From positions 39,871,760 through 39,935,759 of the forward strand of contig JASWHV010000010.1 in NCBI GenBank assembly GCA_030760725.1: 64,000 nucleotides of DNA, given 5' to 3'. Origin of the DNA: Neostapfia colusana. Its lineage: Eukaryota; Streptophyta; Magnoliopsida; Poales; Poaceae. The position numbers were made by a program, and so were the translations under genes. The stretch's first letter is position 1. Each line of letters starts with the position of its first letter. Positions 11,772-21,593 of this stretch are shown piece by piece. Under the pieces are notes generated by a model. It ran no database searches, had not been told where the DNA came from, and saw nothing but the letters and a program-made list of their open reading frames with translations.

Positions 11772-13955
11772 TGTGACACCCGGTTCCGAAAATAGAACCA
11801 AGTGAATGCATATGTGCGCCCAGGATGTTCATCACACATACACATGTAATCCACAAACTGAATTCAGAATATAACCACACATAAATAGGGTTTAAGTACT
11901 TTATTACAATGACTCAATGTATCACTCATGAATGTCTTTCTTATTGTTGCAGAGGAAGACTCTAAACGACAGCGGAAAGTGAATAAAGACAGGCTCCAAT
12001 CTTCCACTCCACAGGCATGTTGACGGTAGTTCGCACGCCTAGTACTCCACATGGTCCTCGAAGTACTCATCTCCTGTAGCTGATGTTTATGTGGTAATGC
12101 AAGGGTGAGTACATGTTGTACTCAGCAAGTGCGGGAAAAGTATGACATGTAGCTTACAACAAGGTAGGAAATAAAAAGGCTCATTGCAGCAAGCAAATTT
12201 TATTTCACAAACATAGTAAAAACAGCAACTAAGTCTTGGTGAATTAAATCCCAATATAACAAAGTAATCATCAACATTCTTTCACCATAATTCACCATTT
12301 ATCAAGTCTCAACCAGCCAATAATCTTTCTAAAGTTCATCTCATACCCATAAATATTCATAACCATCTCATATTCATATAACTGAAGCCAAACTAATTTT
12401 CATGACTCAAAACAGTTCCAAAACCAATCCCAATAACCATACCATAACCATACCGAATATCCATCCCAAGTTTTCCCTCTAATCATGTGAGTTGGCCAGG
12501 TGCTTGTGACCGGAAGCACGGCTATCATGATAGTTTTACACTGTGCAGAGGTGGCACCACTTTACCCACAAGTTCGTGATTTCGTCAACCGTCGGTGACT
12601 GCAGAACCTCCATTATACCAGTACACAACCGTCGGTGTATGGCCAAGAGATGACAAAATAGCCTTTACAAAGGGGCTACTAGATGTATGGACTCACTGAG
12701 GTTTCACCGGCAGGCTCAAATCACCAATATCCCACCCACGGGCCCCCTCTTGTGCCATGCAGTTCCCAGGGCAGTCCCTCTCGACTCCCATTCCCCGCGC
12801 CATCCACGGTCCATAACAAGCTAGCAACACACCTAATTTATCAGCTATGCCGCACCCATATTTGGCCTTGTTGTGGCACTGTTTTCCTGGCATGTGCTGG
12901 CATGAACGGGTCCTTAGATCTACGGCAAGTAAACCACCATCTCATTCAGCAACATCAACGAACCAAGCTTGCCTAGATCTACCCAATTCCATGCTCACTA
13001 ACATCATCAAGTTCTCATCATCATTATTCATATGAGTGCAGTAGCTAAACATGTTTTAATTCAGCTTTCCGTACCCCGTAGATTAAGCGAAGCGAAAAGG
13101 AAAAATGACCATACCCGACTCATCAACTTTCCCGGCGACAAGTATGGTTAACAAAACTAGTAAACACCTATAAAAGGGTGTCCCATCAAGTTGACTCAAG
13201 CATACGAGCTTTTGCAAACAAAACAGTTTCAAAACATGGGATCGATATGGTCAAGGGGCACTTGACTTGCTCCCGCGGCTCTTGTTGTTTGAGCGTCTCG
13301 AAGTCTTGGTTCTGTAGTTCCTCGTAGATGGCCTCTTTAGCTTGTTCTTCTACTCACGATCATGCACATACAAAATTCACAGCAATCAATCATCATGCAC
13401 AAACTTTACTCAAGATGCAATAGGGTAGATGAATGCAAATCCTATGGTGCTGTTTCATTAAACCAGTTTGTACGTGTTCTTGCATGTTTTAATGGGCTTT
13501 CATGGGGTTTTATGATGAACAAGGGTGCTGGGATTAAGTGTGGACGTGGTGATGATCTTGACTAAAGATCTAGATCAATTCCACCGTCAAAAACTGACCA
13601 AAACACGATCTGTCAACACGTAAAAGTTTCTGCTCGAAGGGGGCAAAGAAAACGGATGCGTAGAAACAGCGGCGACGTCGTAAGATGAGTAATGGGGACC
13701 TACCTCACTTCCTTTTGGTGGCAGGGCCTTCCTCCTAGCAATGGCAGCAGTGGGGAATTTTTCTATGGAAAATTTTGGTAGGACAGATCGTCAGGCTTCT
13801 TCTCCGGCGACGGCGGGGATCGATGGGGGCTCGATAGCGGCCAAACTCCAGCAAGGAGGGGGGGGACTTGGCGACTTGGCAGCAAGGAAGGGGGCTTGGC
13901 AGCAGGGGGGAAGACCAAATGAGAGATGATTTCGGCCAGGGGGTGGGGGTTATAT
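11772..13955 (-). mobile_element. B0 LTR fragment (family B)
   Basis: It starts TGTGACACCCGG, the reverse complement of a family B LTR 3' end, and matches 16399-17789 followed by 51476-52250 of B2. The part that would hold the LTR's 5' portion (G-box array and TGTGACACCCT terminus) is missing: the match stops at TTATATA, where B1 starts in the opposite direction. The lost part is expected beyond B1, outside the window. No coding sequence was found. Confidence 0.75.
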
Positions 13956-16398
13956 AGTGACACCCTCATTTTTTTCTGCATATTTTCTTATTTTATATAG
14001 AGGAACATTTTAAAATAAGTTGAAACCGAGAAAGAATAAAAAAGATAGCCAAAAGGAGCCAATTCCAGTTCACAGAGAGCGCTGTAGACAACTCCCACGG
14101 CCTGCTGGCCACGTGGCGCCTTTGGAGCTCATCTCCGCAAAGGAGGAGAGGTCCGCCGCTAAACTGGCTATGTGGCAGGCTCGAGGCTCATCCCCGTGAA
14201 AGGGGAGAGGTCCGACCCCGTGGGACACGTGTTGCCCCCGGAGCTAACCTCTGCGGAGAAGCGAGGACAGCCACGCAGGACACGTGTCGCCTTCGGAGCT
14301 AGTCACCATAAAAAAGAGAGGACCAGCCGCACAGACATGTGTCGCTCTAGGAGCTCACCTCCGAGAGGTCCGGTCCTACTGGACATGTGTCACCTCCGGA
14401 GCTCATCTCCGGGAGGTCCGACGCTGATGGACACGTGTCGACCTCGGAGCTCGTCTCTGAGGAGAATGGAAGTCTGGCGCTACTGGACACGTGGCATTCT
14501 CGGAGTCCACCTCCGAAGAGAGGGGAGGTCCGGCTATGACACGTGGCACATTCAGAGCTACCTCCGAAGAGAGGGGAGGTCCGGCACTGACACATGGCGT
14601 ACGCGGAACTCACCTCTGTTGAGAGGGGAGGTCCCGACTCACCAGACATGTGGCGCACACGGAACTCGTCTCTGGAAAGAGGGGAGGTTCCCGCCGGCCA
14701 ATACGCGTGGCACACGTGGAGCTCACCTCCGAGGAAGAGGGAGGTCTCGTCCGCCTGACACGCGGCACAACCAGAGCTCGTCTCTGTAGAAAAAGGGAGA
14801 CCAGGCCCCCGCTGGACATGTGGAGCTTCCGGAGCTCACTACCACGAAGGTAACGAGATTTGAAGCGGTTTTTCTTCTATATGCACGGGAATACCGACAC
14901 GGAAGGAAATCGTCACAAATTCCACGTTGCTACAGCACCAAATCAATTGAAGATAAGTTGTTAAGATTCAAAAACAACTTAAATAAGACTTTTATTCGAA
15001 TTCCAATCAGATTAGGACTCTTCATTTCCCTCTCATAAATAGAACCCGAAACAACCTCTTGATCATAACATCTTTTCTAAAGCCGACAACTTAGAAGCCC
15101 TAGCCCCAAACTCGTCGAGTTAATTTCCTTCGCCGGAGATCACCGATCAGAGCCTCGACGATTTATGTTGCTAGGAGGGAGGTCCAGAAGGACGTAAGGT
15201 ACGTTTCCATTACCACCTTACGACGTCATCGCGTTTTTCTTTGCATCTGTTCTTCGATCCCTTCGAACAAAAGCTTTTTCGTGGACAGATCTCATGTTGA
15301 TCGGTTTGATCTAGATCTTGAGTCGAGATCATTACCATGTCCACATTTGATCCAAACATTTTTGTTTCATCTTAAAAGCCATGCAAGCCATGCAAGAACA
15401 CGTACAAACTGATCTAATAAAACTGCACCATAAAATCAACATGCATATGCACCATTGCATCTTAAAGTAGAGTTTGTGCATTATATTGATTGCTATGAAT
15501 TTGTATGTGCGTGATCATAAATAGAGTAACAAGCTCAGGGAGCTGTCTACGAGGGATTTCAGCACTAGGAATTCAAGATCCCAGAGAAACAGAAGCCGCA
15601 AGAACAAGGCAAGTGCCCCTTGACCATATTGATCCCATGTTTTTGAAAGACTGTTTTGTTTGCGAAAAGGTATGTGTGCTTGAGTCAACTTGATGCGAAA
15701 CCCTTTGATAGGAGTTTACTAGTTTTGTTAACCACCCTTGTCGCCGGGAAAGTTAATGAGTCTGGTATGGTTTTTGCTTTTATGCTTCGCCGAGTCCATG
15801 CGATATGGGAAGCGAGATAGATGTGTCTTGCTAACTGCACTCGTAAGAATAATGAGAAACTGATGTTGTTAATGAACATGAATCGGAGGGCGATCTAGGC
15901 AAGCTTGGTTTGTGGATGAGGTAGTATGAGATGGTGGTTACTTGCCGTAGATCTAAGGACCGGTTCATGCCAGCCATGCCAGGATAACAGTGCCACCACA
16001 AGGCCAAATATGGGTGCTGCTTAGCTGACTAATTAGGTAAGTTGCTAGATTGTTATGGACCATGGAAGGAGCTGGGAATGGGAGTCGAGTGAGGACTGGC
16101 GCTGGGAACTGCATGGCACAAGAGGGGACCCGTGGGTGTGATAATTGGAGATTCTAGCCTGCTGGTAAAACCTTAGTGAGTCCATACATCTAGTAGCCCC
16201 TTTGTAAAGGCTATTTTGTAATCTCTTGGCCATACACCGATGGTTGTGTACTAGTATAATGGAGGTTCTGCAGTCGCCGACGGGTGACAAAATCACAAAC
16301 TTGTGGGTAAAGTGGTACAAACTCTGCAGAGTCTAAAACTATCATGATAGGCGAGCTTACGGTCACGAGCGCCTGGACAACTCACATTATTAGATGGG
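13956..16398 (+). mobile_element. B1 LTR (family B), 3' truncated
   Basis: It starts AGTGACACCCTC, one change from the TGTGACACCCTT that ends the B2 LTR on the other strand. It then carries the G-box array, a TATA-like CATAAATAG near 15035, and the R/U5 portion. It matches the reverse complement of 53225-51476 and then of 17789-17190. Similarity stops at TTAGATGGG, where the B2 LTR begins, so roughly 800 bp of its 3' end is missing, as expected if B2 inserted into it. Confidence 0.75.
14100..14840 (+). repeat. G-box minisatellite in B1 U3
   Basis: About a dozen units of 48-58 bp each carry GAGAGGGGAGGTCCGGC-like, ACACGTGGC-like and GGAGCTCACCTCCG-like blocks. Many G-boxes have decayed to CATGTG or CACATG, the changes expected from deamination of methylated CpG. 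The unit is the same as the family D unit, in opposite orientation relative to the LTR. Confidence 0.85.
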
Positions 16399-17789
16399 TG
16401 TGATGCCCTCAATTCTGTGAAAACCACGGAATCGAGAACTGATGCATATGTGTGCCCAGGATGTTCATCACACATACACATATGTTCCACAAACTGAATT
16501 CAGAATATATATATCCACGAATAACAGAGTTTAATACAATGTCTCATGAGTTTTGCACTCATGCTCACAGCGGAAGTCTTAATCTAACAGCGGAAGTCTT
16601 CTTACTAGTGCGGAAGCAATCTAAGCAGCAGTGGCTCCATCTCTACTCCATCCCCACAGGCAAGGTTGAGGACAGATTACACGCCTAATGCTCCATCTGA
16701 TCTTCATAGTAATCATCTCCTGTTGCTGATGATGAAATAATAATGCAAGTTTGAGTACAATGATGTACTCAGCAAGTGCGGAAAAATATGATATGTAGCT
16801 CACAACAAGGTGGGTATAAAAGGCTCATTGGAGAAAGCAAAGTTATAAAACCATGATAAAACAGAGACTTAACTTTAAGTGAATATATTCCCAACATGCA
16901 TTAAATTACCAACATACCTCCATCACTTTCCATGTTCCATCCGAACATTAATCAACTTCATTCTTGCTCACGAATACCCTCTCGTATTCGCTACCATCTC
17001 AGGAATACCATTCCGTATTCGCTACCGTTTCATCTCATAACAATTCCATCTCAAGCCGAGACCAATCTCGTTGCCATGACTCAACCGTCATGCAACCCAT
17101 CTTATCATCCGGACTCAACAGTCCCGAAAACCAAAACCATAATCAAAACCTTAACCAATAACCATAACCAAGAACCAATAACCAATCCATACTAATCATG
17201 GAAGTTGGCCAGGCGCTCGTGACCGTAAGCTCGGCTATCTTGATAGTTTTAGAACTCTGCGGAGTTTGCACCTCTTTACCCACAAGTTTGTGATTTCATC
17301 ACCCATCGGCGACTGCAGAACCTCCATTATACCAGTACACAACCGTCGGTGTATAGCCAAGAGATCACAAAATAGCCTTTACAAAGGGGCTACTAGATGT
17401 ATGGACTCAATAAGGTTTCACCGGCAGGCTAGAATCTCCAATTCTCCCACCCATGGGCCCCCTCTTGTGCCATGCAGTTTCCAGGGCAGTCCTCACTCGA
17501 CTCCCATTCCCCGCGCCTTCCATGGTCCATAACATTCTAGCAACTTACCTAATTAGTCAGCGAAGCCGCACCCATACTTAGCCTTTTGGTGGCACTGTTA
17601 TCCTGGCATGTGCTCGCATGAACCGGTCCTTAGATCTACGGCAAGTAAACCACCGTCTCATGCTACCTCATTCACAAACCCAGTCTTGCCTAGATCTCCC
17701 TCCAATCCATGTTCATTAACAACATCAGTTTCTCATTATCACTATGAGTGCAGTTAGCTAGACACATCTATCTCGCTTCCCAATCCCCT
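16399..17789 (-). mobile_element. B2 3' LTR, first part
   Basis: It starts TGTGATGCCC and matches B0 and the reverse complement of B1. At 17789 it is interrupted by D3; the LTR resumes at 51476. The sequence on both sides of D3 joins to the uninterrupted B1 copy (near 15780-15815) once one copy of CCCCT is removed. Total LTR length without the insert is about 3.15 kb. Confidence 0.85.
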
Positions 17790-18720
17790 TGTCGGTACCC
17801 TCAATACGAGGTACCCCCGCGCACAGGGGAAAATGCCTAAGGACCTCGCCCTTCTCCGCAGGGAGAGCTCCGAAGGCGCCATGTGTCCAGCGGGGCCGGA
17901 CCTCCCTCTCCTCAGAGGAGAGCTCCGGACCCGCCATGTGGCCAACTGAGCCGGACCTCCCCCCTCCACGGGGAGAGCTCCGGAGGCTCCACGTGTCCTG
18001 CGGGGCCGGACCTCCCTCTCCTCAGAGGAGAGCTCCGGGTCCACCACGTGGCCAGCAGAAGCCAGACCTCCTCCTCCGCGGGGAGAGCTCCGAAGGCTCC
18101 ACGTGTCCCGTGGGGCCGGACCTCCCTCTCCTCAGAGGAGAGCTCTGGGCCCGCCATGTGGCCAGCAGAAGCCGGACCTCCCCCTTCGCGGGGAGAGCTC
18201 CGAAGGCTCCACGTGTCCCACGGGGCCGGACCTCCCTCTCCTTAGAGGAGAGCTCCGGGCCTGCCACGTGGCCAGCAGAGCAGCGTTGCCTGCCCCCGCG
18301 CGGTAGGCAGCAAGAGTAAAGACGCGCCATACCTTGCCCGTACAAGGTATTCAAGACCCGCACCTTTCCAAGGCGCGGAAACGTGGAGCACGCCTCCGTC
18401 AGGTGCCGTTGCGACCAGTCACATCGCAGACTGGCGCGCCGTGTCAGAGCCTGCCCGCCAATAAACATAGTGACAAGACATCCCCTGCCGCCCCTGCTAT
18501 CATCAACCACTACGATTAGCTTGCGGCATGGGCAGGGCAGCAGAACAAAGACTCGGAAGCCCTCGCCAGAGAAAACTACCGGCGTAACTGCAGATATGGT
18601 AGATGGCAGGCAATCTCCTAGGGACCACCTGTCGGGTCCCGGGCCCACCTTGTAAGCCGCTCGAGCCTTGGACTATAAAAGGCTCGGGTAGGCAACGTTA
18701 GCAAGGGTTCACCTCTTACG
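17790..18720 (+). mobile_element. D3 5' LTR, truncated
   Basis: It starts TGTCGGTACC and follows the D3 3' LTR up to 'TTCACCTCTTAC'; the last 250-300 bp, including R/U5, are missing. It contains about seven G-box monomers (17860-18280) and a TATA box. It meets the D1 3' LTR tail to tail. Confidence 0.85.
18674..18680 (+). promoter_or_regulatory. TATA box of D3 5' LTR
   Basis: TATAAAA is in the conserved family D core GGACTATAAAAGGCTCGGG. It lies only about 40 bp from the truncation, facing the mirrored D1 TATA box at 18751-18757. Confidence 0.6.
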
Positions 18721-19532
18721 CATGGCGAGTTTAACGTCGCCTACCCGACCTTTTATAGTCCAAGACTCGGGTGGCTTACAAGGGGGGCCCAGGACCCGAC
18801 AGGTGGTCCTGGGGAGAATGACTGTTATCTACCGTATCTGTAGTTATGCCGGTAGTTGTCTCTGGCGAAGGCTTCTGAGTCTTCATCTTGCAGCCCTGCC
18901 ATGCCGCATGCTAGTCGTAGTGGTTGATGACGGCGGGGGCGGCATGGGATGTCTTGTCGCTGCGTTTATTGGCTGGCAGGCTCTGACACCGCGTGCCAGT
19001 TTGTGATGCGACTGGGCGCAACACCACCTGACAGAGGCATGCTCCACGTCTCCGCATCTTGGGAAGACGCGGTCCTTGAATACCTTGTACGGGCAAGGTA
19101 TGGGGCGTCTTTACGCCCACTGCCTACCGCTCGGGGGCAGGCAGCATTCTTCTGCTAGACACGTGGCGGGACCGGAGCCCTCCTCAGAGGAGAGGGGGGA
19201 TCCGGCCCTGCAGGACACGTGGAGCCTTCGGACCTCTCCCCACGGAGGGGGAGGTCCGGCTTCTGTTGGCCACGTGGCGAGCCCGGAGCTCCTCTTTGAG
19301 GAGAGGGAGGTCCGGCCCCGCTGGACACGTGGCACCTTCGGACCTCTCTCCTGCGGAGGGGGAGGTCCGGCTTCTGCAGGCCACATGGCGAGCCTGGAGC
19401 TCTCCTCTGAGGAGAGGGAGGTCTGGCCCCGCCGGACGCGTGGCGCCTTCGGAGCTCTCCCTGCGGAGAAGGGCGAGTTCCTTAGGCATTTTCCCCTGTG
19501 CGCGGGGGTACCCCATATTGCGGGTACCGACA
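18721..19532 (-). mobile_element. D1 3' LTR, truncated
   Basis: It ends GGGTACCGACA (the reverse complement of the LTR start) and matches the D1 5' LTR, but lacks about 130 bp of its 3' end. It also has an internal deletion near 18735 that joins two places sharing TTAACGT/CTAACGT in the 5' LTR. Confidence 0.85.
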
Positions 19533-19950
19533 GTGGCCCCCGGGACCATCTCAGGGGAGATAGCGAGCCCGAGGTGGGACCTCCGTCTCTTCTGATCCGC
19601 ACACTTTCTCAAAGTCCCGCATTGACCGCTGTCGGAGCACGAACGGCCGCGGCATCATGGGAGCGTGCGCCCACTTGATGGGTGTTTTTACTGCGGCGGC
19701 TCCTAAGACTGCCACTTCTGCACGTTGCGGCGCTTTCTTCGGGAACCGCCGGAGTGCCTTGCCGGCTTGTCTTCTTAGGAGACTGACTCCTTGACCCACC
19801 GCTTCAGTTGGGCGGCTTGGGTCCACCTGTCATCGGCGCTCGGTCTTGTAGCCGAAGCGGTTGCCGATGCGGCGTATTCGAAGAGTTTCGAATTGCTTTG
19901 ACTCGTACCTGGAAGGTGTGAAAAGAAACCGCAATGTGGGTACGCTCCCT

Positions 19951-19958
19951 TTATAAGG
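19951..19958 (+). promoter_or_regulatory. TATA box of D1 accessory ORF
   Basis: TTATAAGG lies 57 bp upstream of the aORF ATG (20008) in the 475 bp between polypurine tract and aORF. TTTAAAAGG-type words take the matching place in D2 (about 48435-48446, -) and D3 (about 49996-50005, -). This suggests the antisense ORF has its own promoter. Confidence 0.5.
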
Positions 19959-20007
19959 CTTCCAGCCCTTGCACCTCCCTCGAGTCTCTGCGGTCTTGTC
20001 TTCTTCC

Positions 20008-20613
20008 ATGGCTTCTAACCCGCTTTTTGGGGGGGGGGGGGGTCGCTCTCGATTTCCTCCGGCGACGGCGTCTGCACCAAGTCTGGGACCCAGGGAGCCT
20101 GCATGCCTTGCCTCTGGAGGTGGCGCCTCCAAGGTGTCTCAGGTTTGTCCTCCCGACGGGGCCCTTCCTCGGTGGTGGCAGGCAGAAAGTTCCCTGGCGT
20201 TGCGTCCCTTCTCAGATGGTGGAGTCTTCAAAGAAACCGCTGAAGCACCAAGGAGGACTCCAGGCGGCAGAGTCTCCAAAAAGACCACTGAAGCTGCGGA
20301 GGGGGCCTCAGGAGCACCCTTGATGACACCGGCCTTTGCGCTGGTGATGAGGGAACTTCAGGAGAAGGAAACCGCTGAAGCAGCAGAGGGGGCTTCAGGA
20401 GCATCCTTGATGATACTGGGCCTTGCGCTGGTGATGGCCGAGGTGATTCCTGCGCTCGGGTCACGGAGCGGGAGAACGCCGCCAGGGCTGAAGCCTGGTG
20501 ACGTGGCCGTTCTTGCAACTTCTAGACTCTGGTCATGCCGGGGGAACCCTGGGGCTTGTTTCTTTCTTTTTTATCGAGTTTGTAGTCCAGCTCATGGAGC
20601 CATGAATACATGA
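20008..20613 (+). CDS. D1 accessory antisense ORF, short form
   Basis: A 201-codon ORF lies opposite to gag-pol. The start at 20008 is chosen because MASN also starts the D3 copy and MASNP the D2 copy. Unlike D0 and D3 it has no Transposase_28-like N-terminal domain: MASNP leads through a run of 14 G (encoding Gly) directly to the RSRFPPATASAPS linker. It has two copies of a 29-residue repeat (units starting at 20284 and 20371, core EAAEGASGA) and ends shortly after AEVIPALG. Most of the coiled coil seen in D2 is absent. It is likely a decayed or reduced protein; function unknown. Confidence 0.55.
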   Translation: MASNPLFGGGGGRSRFPPATASAPSLGPREPACLASGGGASKVSQVCPPDGALPRWWQAESSLALRPFSDGGVFKETAEAPRRTPGGRVSKKTTEAAEGASGAPLMTPAFALVMRELQEKETAEAAEGASGASLMILGLALVMAEVIPALGSRSGRTPPGLKPGDVAVLATSRLWSCRGNPGACFFLFYRVCSPAHGAMNT

Positions 20614-21593
20614 ACTCTTATGACCCTTCGTGCCTGCGATGTTTTCTGTCTTCTTCTTGGTTTTTCCTGGCCGAGCCCTTAGCTCCGCAAGGTGGTCAGA
20701 GGCCTTCACCAATCTTGTCGTTCTGCTCCGGCACCTTGCCCGGGTCCTCATTGTATTAAGGGCCCCGGAGGTCTTCGGGGCCCGCCTCATTAGGCTGGGG
20801 AGGCCCGGATCAGCCAGCCACGTGGCAGGCCCGGAGCTCTCCTCTGAGGAGAGGGAGGTCCGGCCCCGCGGGACACGTGGGGTCTTCGGTCCCCTCCCCT
20901 CAGAGGGGGGAGGTCCGGTCCCGCTGGACCCGTGGATCCTTTGGTCTTGCCTTGGAGTTCCGGTCTTGCGTGATCCCGTAGTGGCCCCCTGGTAGGGGCG
21001 TCCCATTGGTCAGGTGCTCCTACCACATTCCTGTAGGGATTTGAGGCCGAGAGGTCCTGCACACAAGTAGGGAAAACGTAATTCTCCTTGGGGGCTCCCC
21101 CTCCTTTATCTCATAGTCTTATTTGACTCACGGTCCCTAACCATATGCACGGTGCTTGGGTACTGCAGTGCGCGAAGTGCCGGGGGCTCGGGGCCCCTTC
21201 GACTATCGGCAGGTACCTCCGACGCAACCGCCTCTGGTAGGGCAGCAAATGCCGACTAGTGGTGAGAATGAGAAGAGGGAGCTGAGCACATGGCGGCCAT
21301 GCACCACTAGGGTAGTCATAAAAAACTTAGTACATAATTTAAATGAGTACGAGGAAAGAGCAAAGTAGAACAGGTTTCTTTTCGTAAAACTTTCCACAGG
21401 AGGAAGGCAGGCTAAACATGGAGGCCACGACCCGCCCCATTAAGAAGGGAAGCAAGGCTCTACGCGCTTGGAGTCGGAACCAGGCAAAGCTGAACGTAGT
21501 CCTGTACCGTCCCCTGGGGCTTAGTTGCTCCGAGCGCTGTTCCTGGACTCTATGGAATTTCTTACGAAAAGAAAGGACTGTCCTATCTTTGCT
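20614..21593. other. D1 non-coding tail downstream of pol
   Basis: No gene is seen here. Positions 20815-20940 hold G-box minisatellite units (CACGTGG with GAGCTC) like those in the LTR. 21340-21530 matches D2 33400-33610, so the tail is an original part of the family and not an insertion. Confidence 0.7.

Larger units (their letters stand above)
17790..19532. repeat. Large imperfect palindrome of two LTRs
   Basis: The D3 5' LTR (+, 17790-18700) and the D1 3' LTR (-, 18732-19532) form inverted arms of roughly 0.8-0.9 kb around a spacer of about 31 bp (18701-18731). Near the centre, about 30 bp on each side pair almost perfectly, including both TATA boxes. Confidence 0.85.
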
